Source: Cutaneotrichosporon cavernicola
Taxonomy: Eukaryota > Basidiomycota > Tremellomycetes > Trichosporonales > Trichosporonaceae
Length of the DNA: 64,000 nucleotides
NCBI RefSeq assembly: GCF_030864355.1
Contig: NC_083395.1
Span: 2,666,001-2,730,000, forward strand
Direction: 5' to 3'
The position numbers were made by a program, and so were the translations under genes. The notes under the pieces are model-generated. The model was not told the DNA's origin. It was given only the letters and a program-made list of their open reading frames with translations, and searched no databases. Positions 20,465-32,064 of this stretch are shown here, one piece after another. Each line of letters opens with the position of its first letter. Position 1 is the stretch's first letter.

Positions 20465-22213
20465 CTACCACCCCACGCTCTCCAGCGCTGCAGTCACCAG
20501 CTGCGGGCCGTCTTCCACCTCGTTCTTCCCATCCCATTCTCCCTTACTATCCGCCTCGCCCGTGAGCGGGCGCGGTCGCGGGCTCAGCGCCGCGCGCTTC
20601 AGGCGCACGCTGAGCCGGCGCTCCGGGGGAACAGGCGTCGGCGAGAGCAGCGGAGTTGCCTTGGGCGTCTCCTTGTCGATAGGCTTGTTCTCCCCGCTCG
20701 CGACACGGCGCAGGCTCCGCACACTCCGCGTAGGGCTCTGCGAAGCGTTGCTCGCGATGCTCTTCACCGGGCTCCGTTCACGGCTTGGTGCAGACCCCAC
20801 GGATCCAGGCGACTTGGCCGACGAGCGAGACGTGCGCCGCTCCAGTGGCGGTGGCGTGTACGGTTTGGTGGGGAGGAAGCCGAACGTTGATGCCATGTTA
20901 CGCATGTTGGGTCTGCCGTCAGCACTGCCACGGGCGAACTCACATTTCAACCTTGGCCTCATCACCTGTCGCACTACCCGTGCTGCGTACGCGTTCCATC
21001 GGCCGCGCTGCCTCATCTGGAACGTTGCCGCCTGCCGCTGCGCCAACAGTGCGCAGCAGCTGACCCCAAAACCGCTTGCCCTCCTGGATCGTCTCATCTG
21101 CGTCGGCAGTGATCGCGTTCCATAAACCACCGAGCGCCTGGCCAGTGTTCGGACCTATTGGGCTGTCTTCTGTCGGCTCGTCATCGGGAACGGTCGGCAA
21201 CGAGGAGGCTGTACTGCTCGTGCTCACGCTGTTGGGGTGGGTGCGAACGAGGGACGGGAGTGATGTTGACGGTGTGGAGGTATGCGATGCGGTGTCTCTT
21301 CTCCGCGGTGTAGGAATGCTTGTAGGGATGACGGCGTCAGCGCGCGCTATGGCCGTCCAGCGGGCGCGCAGCGACGCGAGTGCTTCCTCCTGTATCGCGA
21401 GTTCTGGTGTCAGTAGGTATCTCAATAGTTCGTAACCCGCACAGCGACCGGCCCATCGTCACTCTGACAACGATTTGCTTCGTATCGCTTCCTGTTTCTG
21501 CTGCGCGGCTGCGAATGTGGCCGGCGGCCGATCACAGCGACATCTTCCTTCACGCCCTCCACATTCCACCTTCCTTTGCAAGCTCACGGCCCGAACCAGC
21601 TGTCCACGCCGACAAGCCGCTCCGTCGCCAACGCAGACCCTCCGTGCTCCATTTCCACGCTCCCATGCCTCTACTTCCATTCCCTTGATCCGTAGGCTCA
21701 CCTTGCTTGAGCTCGTTCACGCGCCGTTCGCGCATAGCGATCATGCGCAGCAGGTCCGAGTGCCTGCCGTCAGTCCAGCCTTCAGACAACATACTTCTCG
21801 CCAAGCGTAAGCGTATCTGTACTCTGCCGCCCCTCTTCTTCCTTCTCTTCCTTCTCCAAGCTAGACCTCTCCGCTCTCCGCATCGAAATGCTGCCCTGCA
21901 CAGAGTGTCCAGCAGTCCGGACACTAGGCGAATATGAGATCGAGCTCTGCCGCCCACTATGCCGTGGTCTCGGTGACGGTGACGCAGCAATCGGAGGGCG
22001 GGGGGAAGGCGAGGCCGCAATGGGGGTACGCAGGCTATCGACGCTCGTCCGCCCCTCCTCATCTCGCGAGGCGCGCACCGGCGAACCCGAACCAACTTCC
22101 CGCGCGGCGACGAGGGAGAGGCGTTTCAATCGACCATCGGGATTTGGGGAGGGAGTAGTGGAGAATTGCTGGCTCAGGCGCCGGGCGAGGGGCGCTGGCA
22201 GCTCGTCGGTCAT
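20465..22213 (-). CDS. DUF4048-like fungal protein
   Basis: Four exons on the minus strand, 22213-21795, 21763-21702, 21403-20944 and 20912-20465, join in phase to 462 aa. The N-terminus is Ser/Pro/Arg-rich with a repeated PIAASPSPRP. The only conserved-looking part spans exons 1-3: GEKHSDLLRMIAMRERRVNE, then LKQELAIQEEALASLRARW. This resembles the ERRVLELKEEL-type coiled-coil core of fungal DUF4048 proteins, whose function is unknown to me. A second block, ADADETIQEGKRFWGQLLRT, lies in exon 3. The C-terminus is basic and Ser-rich. Intron 2 is 298 nt, long for this genome. The family call is tentative; the gene model is firmer. Confidence 0.72.
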
Positions 22214-22925
22214 AGTGATGTAGTGTGGTGAAGTGTAGGATGTGGATGAGATGGTAGTTTAGGTCCGTGATCGAGCCCTGGCTCGCTTGACCACGCGGCA
22301 CGCGGCACGCGACGCGTCATATTACAATATTTCATTAGGCTTCTTCATTACAACCCTTTGCTAATCTCAAATACTGACGGATCATCGCGGGTCCAGCTTT
22401 CGGTGCAGTACTGAGTACTGATGGTTGATGCAAGATGCATGGTGGTTATGGAATGCCGGAGACGGATCTAGATGGAGTACAGTAGTTCCATACTTGGGTG
22501 GCGTTGCGAAGCCACTCTTGCTGAGAGACGCCCTTGTCCATGCCGCGTCCAAGTTGTGAACAACGCGGCTCACAGACCTCCACTCCACCCAACCCACACC
22601 CACCTTGTCAGCGAGCCACCCTGCAGACAACACAATGGTTGACAACATCACCCACACAGACACACTGCACAGGGCCAAATCACACGTCTCACGAGTGCGG
22701 CAGCTCTGGATGGCTGTCTGTAAGCATAGTCACCTCCTGGGCTTCGACGCCGTCATCCCCCAAAAACGCCGCAAGATACAAGTGCATCGATCGCTACAGG
22801 CCGCTCAGAGTCGCGCGCGGCGTGGTGGGAGGTAGTCCACACCGACGTCTAGATTGTTAATATCACCCGCTATCCACTGACCTCCACCGCCCGGAACACC
22901 CCTCGCTTCCCTCCTCTCCCCTTCA
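22214..22925. other. Intergenic, no gene seen
   Basis: Promoter of the DUF4048-like gene at one end and 3' flank of the aldo/keto reductase at the other. Short plus-strand frames lack codon bias. Confidence 0.5.
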
Positions 22926-24349
22926 CTAAACGAGCTCACCGTCACGGCCCAGGCGCCCGTAGCTCTCGGTGGGCTTGGGCTTGTTGTCGAGGATCTTCTC
23001 AATCTCCGCAACGACCTCGGGCTTCTCGAGCAGTGTCTTGTACACGTCGAGTGCCTTGACGTTCTCCTCGAGCTGCTCAGGCTTGGTGGCGCCAAGCTGG
23101 TGTCAGTCTGTTCCCATCTCTACTCACAATACACGTCGAGACGTTGGGGTTGAGGAGGGTCCACGCAAGTGCCATGTTGGTCATGCTCGCGCCGATGCTC
23201 TCAGCGACCTTTGTGAGGGCCTTGACCTTTGCGATCTTAGCCTTGCCCGCGTCGGTCTGCAGCTCCTTGACCGTGTTGGTGAAGAAGGCCGAGTTGGTAG
23301 CGAAGCGCGAGCCCTCGGGAATGCCGTCGTTGTATTTGCCTGTGAGGATGCCCGAGTCGAGGGGCGACCAGATGGTCGATCCGTGGCCGCGCTTGAACAC
23401 GTCCTTGTACTCGACCTCGAAGCGCTCACGGTGCAGCATCGAGTAGTGAGGCTGCTCACACACAGGCCCGACCATGTTCAGGCGCGCAGCAATCTCCTTG
23501 GCCTGGATGATCTGTGCGGCCGTCCACTCAGACGTGCCCCAGTAGAAAGCCTTGTTGTTGTCGATGAGCCAGTTGAAAGCGCGCACCGTCTCCTCCATCG
23601 GGGTGGTGATGTCCGGGCGGTGGGCGAAGATGACGTCAACATAGTCGAGCTGCAGACGCTCAAGACTGCTCAGGGTGCCCTCGATAATGTGCTTGCGGCT
23701 CAGACCGCGCGTGTTCTGCTTCTCCTGGCGCGAGGTACCAAAGAATACCTTGGTGGTGACAATGATGTCGCGGCGGTCCCAGTTGAGCTCCTTGATCACG
23801 CGGCCCATCTCAAGCTCGCTCTGGCCGTCCGAGTAGATTTCCGCGTTCTGCCATCAGTCAAAGCCGGAGGGATGTCAGGATAACCGGACAGACGGTCATG
23901 TCCGATCCCCAACTCACGTCGAACATGTTGATGCCGAGATCAAAGGCCTTCTGCATGAGGTCCTTGACGACATCGCCCTTCTGCGTTCCGCCGACGCTAG
24001 AGTTAGTGGGAGGGGAGGAGGAGGGGAGAGTGGAGGGAAGGAGTGGGGAGAGTGGAGGGAAAGGCGGGAATGTGCCATGGGGTAGGAGTAGTGCCCGAGG
24101 GCGCCCTGTTAAGCTTCACAGAGGACAAGCAAGACGTGTGCCGGGGACGCGTTCCGCAACTTACGTGAGCCATCCGCCGTACGAGAACACGGGAACGCGC
24201 TGAGGTTAGTGTTACTGCCCAAGGTGCAGTCAGTGACACATACGAGGCCAGTGTCTCCGAGGTTCCGGTACTGCATAAGCGACACTCGCGGGATTGCTCA
24301 CGATCATGTTCTTCGGCTCGAAGGGGACAGTCTCCTTGATGTGGGCCAT
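22926..24349 (-). CDS. NADP(H)-dependent aldo/keto reductase, potassium-channel beta-subunit type
   Basis: Soluble oxidoreductase of the AKR superfamily, closest by pattern to the Kv-beta/AKR6 group, reducing aldehydes or ketones with NADPH. Six exons (minus): 24349-24302, 24270-24244, 24199-24165, 23996-23918, 23847-23128, 23096-22926; 359 aa, the family's normal length. Seen in order: [37 protein letters not shown] (Asp and catalytic Tyr), [10 protein letters not shown] (Lys), VIFAHRPD (His), [34 protein letters not shown] and the cofactor loop [13 protein letters not shown]. Intron 1 is only 31 nt and exon 2 only 27 nt. No transmembrane or channel segment is present, so a channel-partner role in this yeast is not implied. 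Confidence 0.93.
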
Positions 24350-25408
24350 GTTGTGTATTTGTCTCGTTTTTGTGTAATGGGGAATAAGACGTTGAGAGCG
24401 TGAGATTGCCGCTAAATAGGTTCTCGGGATGAGGCCGGTCATTAGGATTCTTTTCCCAGACGTGAGGCGGTCACAGGTGCTGATGAAGCAGCCAGGTAGC
24501 GATTAGGTGGGCATGACGTCAGGGTGCAGTTCGGAGCCGACTGGATGTTCTGCTTCTTCTGGCACCATCCCTCATGTTGACGTGGTCAAAGGTCGAGTCA
24601 GATGAAGGGAGAGATAAGGAAGAGTTTTGGGGACAAGGTACAAGGTGGATGGAACGAGCAAAATGGTAGCTTGGTAGAAGGCAACTTGCCTGCGCAGTGT
24701 GTGTCCGCGTTCGGCGTCCTCGCGTGGGCGTGGGGTTTTGGGTTGTTGATGCGAACACACATTGCGCAATATCTCGTCCACCAGTGACCAGTGTGCGGTG
24801 AACCGGGCCGAGGATGAGGATATCAGTTTCATGCGTGCGATGATGGGTGCGATGGGGTGAGCGAGTCGGGCCGACATCGCGATTGCTGTTCTGGAGTGGA
24901 GGTCTGAGTGGAGGGCGGTGGAGGTGGATGTGGAGGAGGTGGAGGTGGAGGATTGGCTGGCTGTTGATTTCGGCTCCACAGTCGTACCGATTCCAACTCG
25001 GAATGCAAGTTATCCCAAGAATCTACTCCCGCTTGATCGGCCAAAGAGCCGGAGTGACGTCTTGAATCTCAACATCTGGTTCCTGATAGTCTCATTTCGG
25101 CGACACTTCCGGGTGAATGTGCTAAATACAATCTTGCCACTTTGCTCCACAGAACTCAATCCAGTCCGTCTCCAATGTTTCGCCGTACCGCCGTAGACCC
25201 GCGGCTCCTTTAAGCCCAAAGCTACAAACATGTATTCAATTCAATGGCCGCAACTTTGTCCATCTGAGTCTTCCTCTGTCTGACTCTGACTCGACTCTGA
25301 CTCTCTTTGTCACTGTCACTCTCGCTAAAAACTCTCACTCCCACTCTCACTCTCACTCTCACTCTATCTCTATCTCTCTATCTCTCCCACCACTCTCCCG
25401 CCCCAACA
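24350..25408. promoter_or_regulatory. Divergent intergenic region
   Basis: Promoters of the reductase (minus) and the DUF3605 gene (plus). The last 130 bases are a run of ctctgact/ctcact units (25265-25385), a pyrimidine tract of the type seen before several genes here. No coding signal. Confidence 0.4.
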
Positions 25409-26782
25409 ATGCCTATCTGGGACAACGACACCCGCTATCCCGCCCCCGAAGCCTTCGAGCTCCCCCCCTTCATCCACGGCGTACCCACCCAGGCGCAGCT
25501 GGACGCCCAACCCCGTCTCTTCACCTTTGGCGAGCTCAAGGAAATCATCCGTGCGTCTCAACTGGAGGAAAAGCTAATAGTAGAAAAGGGCGAGCTGGAG
25601 CACCTGTCCCGGAACAAGCAAATCCAGGCAAAGTATGAGGGGTGGATGAAGAAGCAGAAGGACGTGTGGGGCTCGTCTGAAAACTATCTCATCAACGCCC
25701 GCCTGCCATGGGGCGAAGCAAACCGGAACCGACTCGGAGCAGAGGTAGCTCCAGAACCGACATATGACCAGCGAACCGTCATGTCCCATCCCGAAATCGA
25801 CCTCGTACCCTCGACCCGGCCGCGCGGAGACGGGGTCACTCCAAAGCATAGGCGGTTAATTTCCTCCGAAGCTGGGGCGGGAGCTGCTGCTGTCGCGCAG
25901 CACGCTCTTGGCATTGCGCCGGGATTCGGCGGCCTTAGTCCTTGTACGACGGCTTCGGCGACCGGGGGATGTTCACATATGGCCACCGCGCCTATTTCCC
26001 GTGCATCTCCGGCTGCAAGTGGCGCCACAAGTGGAGCGAGCACCCCAAGTTCAGTGGCGTACGTCAGCCTCGACAGTGTGCTGCCCAAGGTCAACAGGCG
26101 ACTTGAGAGGGCTCGGCGGCGCGAACAGGCCCTGGCGAGCGACGATAGCGCGTCCTCTGAAGAGCCCGAGGAAGAAGACGAGCCCGACATTTTCCTCAAG
26201 TACGATCCGAATTCTGGATTGGACGGGACAAAGTATGCTCTCCTCCCCAACGACTGGCCGTACTGCGTGCCCTATGGGGTACGGCACTACTGTCTGTGGT
26301 CGCGCGTTCCGATCGCCCATCCCGTGCTGGTGGACTACGACCGTGGGGCGTGGGAGAAGATTGAGGCTGAGGGGTTGGGCGGGTTCACAGGTGTCACTCC
26401 GGCTTTTCCGGCCTCGCCACCTGCCCGGAACCAGCTGCCGACCCCCAGCCCCAGTCCGGACGAGGAGGAGCCTGTCGGTCGCGCTGGGCCAACCGAGGCT
26501 GGAGAGGGGGGATGGTACGCCGTCGACGTTGGATATGGCGGTCCCGAGATCCGCCGCTGGGCCGGCATCGAGTACGAGGCAAAGGGCGGACACGAGGTCT
26601 CCAACATGGTTCGGGGGCTGTTCGACCCGCGCGGATGGGAGACGATATGGTTCGTCAACCCGCCCCGCCTTCAGAGCGTACCCGGCTACGCGCATTTCCA
26701 CATCTTTGCGCGCCGCAAGACGCCGCCCGAGATCGATATTGGTGAGAAGGTGTGGGACGACAAGGGGGCCAAGCTTGCCTGA
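25409..26782 (+). CDS. DUF3605 protein (N-acetylglucosamine-induced protein 1-like)
   Basis: Single exon, 457 aa, start at MPIWDNDTRYPAP after a C-rich leader. The DUF3605 signature is clear: YALLPNDWPYCVPYGVRHYC then LWSRVPI, and later WETIWFVNPPRLQSVPGYAH plus FHIFAR. An N-terminal conserved helix (FTFGELKEIIR) completes the fold. Between the two halves are low-complexity inserts rich in Ser/Ala/Gly (about 160-225), Glu/Asp (about 245-260) and Pro (about 330-365), making the protein roughly twice the length of a compact family member. In Candida the family member NGI1 is induced by N-acetylglucosamine; its biochemical role is unknown. Confidence 0.85.
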   Translation: MPIWDNDTRYPAPEAFELPPFIHGVPTQAQLDAQPRLFTFGELKEIIRASQLEEKLIVEKGELEHLSRNKQIQAKYEGWMKKQKDVWGSSENYLINARLPWGEANRNRLGAEVAPEPTYDQRTVMSHPEIDLVPSTRPRGDGVTPKHRRLISSEAGAGAAAVAQHALGIAPGFGGLSPCTTASATGGCSHMATAPISRASPAASGATSGASTPSSVAYVSLDSVLPKVNRRLERARRREQALASDDSASSEEPEEEDEPDIFLKYDPNSGLDGTKYALLPNDWPYCVPYGVRHYCLWSRVPIAHPVLVDYDRGAWEKIEAEGLGGFTGVTPAFPASPPARNQLPTPSPSPDEEEPVGRAGPTEAGEGGWYAVDVGYGGPEIRRWAGIEYEAKGGHEVSNMVRGLFDPRGWETIWFVNPPRLQSVPGYAHFHIFARRKTPPEIDIGEKVWDDKGAKLA

Positions 26783-27302
26783 GGCCTAGCTTGCCTGAGG
26801 CCTGAGGACGACTGATTAAACCTAGATTCATAAATGTTGAAATATCTGAATGCATGTGTGCTGTACAACTAGTCTCATTGGAGTCTTACACAGGCCACCG
26901 CTCCTCCCTTCGCAAATCCAGACTTGTTCTGGCCCCGGGTGAAGCCAACAAGGCGCTGGGCCATGTAATCGCAATCTCTCCCGCAGTACGGGTGCCTGTG
27001 TGGAAAGCGAGGTGGTTTTAATTGTCCAGTCCTGATCAGCAACTGGCGGAAACAGTCATTTGCTCAGATCAGCAACCGAGCGAGATGCAGAGCTATTCGC
27101 TCATATCAGCAATCACGGAGACAGATAGAGTTAGTCAGCTCGGACCCCACATCCAACGCTTCCGGTAAGCGGGCGCAGTGATGTCTCGTCGGCGCCATCA
27201 CCTGACCCGCAAGCAACGCTGTGCAGGGCTTCCTTCCCCGATCATGGGTTAATGAGGCAGTGCCCCGATGCGCCGTATGTGTGCTAGCAATACATGATGA
27301 CC
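26783..27302. other. Convergent intergenic region
   Basis: 3' ends of the DUF3605 gene and HRD3 face each other. Three imperfect copies of gctca(g/t)atcagcaa occur at 27030-27115. A short open minus-strand frame (26875-27057) preceded by a cacag acceptor-like site has no start and no recognisable family. Confidence 0.4.
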
Positions 27303-30019
27303 CTACGCGACCATGCGCGCAGGCTGCTGCAGGGGCCCGAACCCGAACTGGCCCCACCGCTGGCGGAGCCAGAAGAGGAGCATGATGATGACCGTGACGG
27401 CGAGGATGACGACATTCTCGACCATATCGTCGACGTCGTCGAGCTCGTCGTTGTTCCCATCCCACCCGGCGCCCGAGTAGTCTTCGTGCTCGTTGTCGTC
27501 CTCATGTTCACGTTCGCGCTCTTGCCGCTGGGCAGGCAGCGGCCCAGTGAAGAGCCTCTTGATGCCCTCCCACAGTCCAGGCGCCTCTTGCGAATCGTCA
27601 AAAAGTGAGAGACCCGACACGTCCCCGTTCGTGGCGACATCGGTCCACCAACTGACGTCAGCTGTGAACAAGGCACATCTCACCTTCGGATGTACAGCTT
27701 GGTGAGACTCAGCACCCAGGGCAGGTACGCATCTTTGGGCGAGACGTTCAGTGCCATGTCATAGTTGCGCTTCGCCATGTGCCAGTCGCGCCGGACACCC
27801 AGTCCGTTCTCGTACATGTACCCGAGGTTCCAGTAGGCCATGGGGTTGTGCTTCTCCGACGCGGTCTGGTAGTACCCAAATGCGCGCGGGTAATCTGGTA
27901 ACGATTCGGTGACGTTGGGGTCCGTGCTGGAATCCAGGTACGCGCCCGTGTCTGGCGTTAGGTATGAAAGTCGGCTCTGCTTACAATACGAATCGCCAAC
28001 CATGACCATGGCGTCGGCGTTACCCTGCGCGGCGCTCCGCGTCCAGAGCATGAGCTCGGTGTCGGCCGGGATTGGGTATCCAAAGTGCGTGGACCCGCGG
28101 TTGAGCATGAACGCGACGTTGTTCTGCCCAATCTCGAAGCCCATCTCGGCGGCGATCCACCAGCCCAGCAGAGCCTTGTCCTCTTCGCCGCGGCTCCAGG
28201 CGCGGTTCGCCTCGCCAATGTAGTCATCGTCCCACGCCCCGACCTCGCTCACGAGCTTGTAGTACCCGACCGCGACGCCGCAAGCCCCTGGTGAGCGCTG
28301 GTCGGCCGGCGCATGCGCACTCGCGCTGTGCAATGCCGCAAGGTGGTAGAACGCCTCGAACGGCGAGCCGTGTTGCACCGCGTGGACAAAGTACTGGGCC
28401 GCACGCGAGCTGTCGCCCTTGTCGAGCAGCATCTTGCCGATGTTGATCTCAGCGTCAGGCAGATCTAGCCCAGCGGCAGCCTGGAAGAACTTGAACGCCT
28501 TTTCCCTGTCCTTTTTCACTCCAAGGCCGTCACGGTACATGATGCCGAGGCCGTTGTGCGATTCGCGGTCGCCGAGGTCGGCCGCGCGTTGGTACCATAG
28601 ACGCGCGAGCTTGAAGTCCTTCTTCACACCCTCGCCGCGCATGTACATGCGGCCGAGGAATGAGGCGGCGACCATAGCAGGGTCGCTCAGCTCTTTGCGC
28701 CTCTCGTCATTCATCTCTTTCCGGGGCGCCGCCTTACCCTCGGCATCCAAGTCCGCTGGCCACATCTGGCGTGCGACGAAGTGAAAGTATTTGCGTGCCT
28801 CATCAAAGCTCTGAGGGATCTCGCCAATCTCCTCGGCGCCCGACGACACGCCGCTCGAAGAGTGCGGGAACACTGAACCGGCGTAGTAGTGGTGCCCTAG
28901 GCGGTATGTGTAGCGCATCTGCCCGCGATCAGAGTTGTACTTCAAGTACTCGAGAATCTCGGGTTCAGACTCGCCGCGCGCGAGCGCGTTGATCGCCTTG
29001 ACCGTCACGTAGTTGACGTTGAATCCGGTGAGCGACCACGTCGCGTGCGGGCCGAACACGCCGCCGAGACGGTCCGATATCCTCGATGGTGAGAGTGGGA
29101 GGGTTTCACCGCCCGGTGGCCCGGCCTCGTACGTGTTGTACGCCTTCTCACCCGCCCTCTCGTAAAAGTCGAGCGCAATGACACAGTCCTGATATCAGCT
29201 TCGGAATAGAGGCAATCTGACCTCCTTGACACCAATTCCAGCCCAGTAGCGATATCCCATGGCCATCTGCGCTGGCTTGTGTCCCTGCAGCGCAGCAAAG
29301 GTGTAATACAGCGTAGCGAGGCCCTGGTCGCGCTTGACGCCGCCTACACCAGTAGCGTGGAAGAAGCCGACAATGAACTGCGCGTGTGAGTCGGACGTCA
29401 GGTCGAGGTAGCGCTTGTACAAGTCGTATGCAGCGGGCAGGTCCTGCTTGATACCGCGAGAAGGAGGGAATAGGAGGACATCGGCGCGCAAGGCCAGAGC
29501 CTGAGGACATCCCTTGGCTTCTGCATCGTCGAGCGCTGCAAATACACGTTCGATGCGATCGCGCGTCGAGGCGGAGATGCGTTGTCGCCGTGATGTTGAG
29601 CGCGGGATCTTAGCAAGTAGGTTGAGGGGATTGAGTGAGGCGACTAGACGGGAGGAGATGCGGAGTGCGGCAGAGAGCGGTCCCTGGGTGTCAGCGAATT
29701 CCAATACAAGAGGAAGAGCCAAAAGAGTCGCCCAACTCACATGGCTGCTCCACCCCAACTCGTCAGGCAATCTCCTCGCCTGGCCAGATCCACCGAGCTT
29801 CTTTGACAAATGCGCATGTCGGTGTGGATACAGCGCCTGCAGAATATCATGGGCTTTGTGAACCCCCGCGCAAGCTGGTGTCAGCGTGTCTGACTGCCAC
29901 TCACGATCTTCTTCTGGCACGTCGACGTCGCTTCTGCTCTCGTCGAGGATGGGTTCGGCGAGGGCCAGGAACGCAAGAGCGAGCGCGAGGAGCAGAATAA
30001 TCAATTTCCTCGTGATCAT
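27303..30019 (-). CDS. HRD3: HRD3/SEL1L-type ERAD adaptor
   Basis: ER-membrane partner of the HRD1 ubiquitin ligase; its luminal SEL1 repeats present misfolded glycoproteins for retrotranslocation. Five exons (minus), 30019-29905, 29874-29741, 29683-29222, 29188-27684 and 27651-27303, give 854 aa. A signal peptide (ITRKLIILLLALALAFLALA) starts the chain. SEL1-like repeats run from about residue 200 to 740, for example AQFIVGFFHATGVGGVKRDQ, AASFLGRMYMRGEGVKKD, SHNGLGIMYRDGLGVKKDRE and YWNLGYMYENGLGVRRDW. After an acidic stretch (EDDNEHEDYSGAGWDGNNDE) comes one transmembrane helix near the end (VVILAVTVIIMLLFWL). This layout is the Hrd3/SEL1L pattern. An upstream in-frame ATG at 30067 would bury the signal peptide, so 30019 is preferred. 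Confidence 0.92.
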
Positions 30020-32064
30020 GCTGGCATGGTGTGAGTGATGGTGAGTGATGACATGGCATGCGGACACGTCGGGCAGACATTACGCGGTCCGTCACGTGGA
30101 GTGTCGCGTGGATCCACGTGGCGTCGGATGGATGGTTCCGGGGAGTGTCACCATGTCGGTTTCCGTCGTTGCTCCTACACACTGCGTAGTCTATTCGGGT
30201 ACAAGTAGATGCAGGCTACTGTATGGACGCATCCCTTCTTCCATCTGCCATGTACCATCTGCCATCTGCCATGTACCATCTGCCATCTGCCATGTACCAT
30301 CTGCCATCTGCCCTTGTCCCTTCTCATGCTTCTCACCGGGAATCACTTTGGTGGTCGAGAGCGCCGAACCAAGTGTCCAGGCGTGATGGAAATCAGTCCC
30401 TCAACCACTCGACTACTGTGCTAGACAGGCATATGTACGTGTACGCTAGTACTGAGCAAGCAGAGCTGTTCCCTCGTTCGGGCACGTTGGCATATTCCCT
30501 CCATACATGTACACCCCCGATGTACTCTGTTCTCACCGCCGGCCCTCGCATGAGCCCACTGATCGCCAACAGACCGATCATCGTACCTCGAATCCGTCCT
30601 GAATGCCGGATACTGAATCTGGGAGATGTAACAGTACTCTGCCGATCAGCAAGAGTTACCGGGAGACCACAACTTGTACCACAATGTGCCATTGACAGCT
30701 TGGTAGGAAGAGATTGAGAGCGGCGACTCACGGTGACGGTTCAACTGTTCACATACTCTACTCGCCCCTCTACCGAGACTCTTAACTCTAAACTTGAAGG
30801 TTGACAGAACTCGTTGCAGCTTGGTCGTATTCTCATTGAGCATCTCCAACGACCTGACCTCCCAACCCATCTCCGTCTTCATTCTCCTACCTCCTTCATT
30901 CCTCTCTTCACTTGTTGTCACAGGTCACCGTCACCGTCACCATCACTCGTCACAGTATCCACAACGCCGTCACGCGCTTCCTCCTTCTGGCTTTTAGCTT
31001 CTGGGTTCCAGTGTGTGTGATTTAGTCACATGGTTTCAATCCCACATCGCTGGGGTCTACGGTCTAGTGTGGCTTGAGTGACAAGGTGGCTCAGCGGTGT
31101 GTAACCTACATGCCACGGTGACATCCACTGACCCAGTCGACGTGTCGTCGTACGTTGGGTGTGGGTGTGTGGTGCCATCTCCTCGGCATTGCCGGGTGTT
31201 GAATTGTGGATGGGACGTGGGATACTCGTAGACAAATGGAGAACAAAAGAACAACATCCCGTTTCAGGGCCTGAACAAAAGGGTAGGGAATCAGGGATGT
31301 TTCCTGTCGGAGGGGGGGTTGTCACCTGTCATCCCTGAACCCTTAGTCTTGCCGAGATTATTTGTACTTCTAGCTTCCGAGATTTGTACAAAACATGGCC
31401 GAATTTGTAGATTCTGCTCAATCATTTGTAGACGCGGAATCAAAGTCATACCATTCCAACTGCTCATGTCATAGTTTGTCTGCTGACCTCGAGGTGGTTC
31501 CAGAATGGCAGGAACAATGTTTGATCGATGACTTGCACATGCAGATCAAGAGCGAAAACTGAACTGGGTACAAAGGTGACAAACCGGTCAGTCACACCTT
31601 CTAGTCGCACAATCATGATTATGAGATCTAGATGGCTTCTATCTCGCAGGGGCCGGTTATCGGCGTATTGGAGAGTGCATTATCCCATCATTCAGCCCTG
31701 GAATCGCGATCTGCACGGAATCCCATTGTCCGCCGGATAAACCAGTGCTTCCGCTTAATCCTAATCCTAATCCTAAGAGCCAAGGACTGTACATCATTTT
31801 AGCTTCTTTTGTGGTACAACCTCTACAATGCACAAGTGGGTGGGTTTGGGTTTGGGTTTGGATGTGGATGTGGGTAGTAAGATAGGACGTTGCACGGTGA
31901 CCAAGACCGAGACCGAGTAGACGTTGAAGCGTAGCGGAACATAACGTAGCGAGTAGCGAGTGGTGAGACCATAAACCCAGAATGATGACAGAGTCGTATC
32001 GTAGACCGATCCAGTTTTTGTGTCGTAACTATGAACAACATGACGATGTTATGGCATCAAGACT
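30020..32064. other. Intergenic, 2 kb without a gene
   Basis: No supported coding region. It holds a perfect 21-bp tandem repeat (30241-30312) and, around 31340-31440, several copies of a short atttgta motif. Base composition is more AT-rich than in the genes. Confidence 0.5.
30241..30312. repeat. 21-bp perfect tandem repeat
   Basis: Unit ccatctgccatgtaccatct + g at 30241, 30262 and 30283, then a partial fourth copy. About 220 bp upstream of the HRD3 start codon, so it may lie in its promoter. Confidence 0.9.

Noticed and set aside
22969..23883. 304-codon plus-strand frame
   Set aside because: Antisense to the aldo/keto reductase, no domain of its own.
26875..27057. Short minus-strand frame after a cacag site (GFTRGQNKSGFAKGG)
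   Set aside because: No start codon, no family, and it lies in the 3' flank of HRD3 among short direct repeats.
30241..30312. CRISPR-like array
   Set aside because: Perfect head-to-tail 21-bp tandem with no unique spacers.
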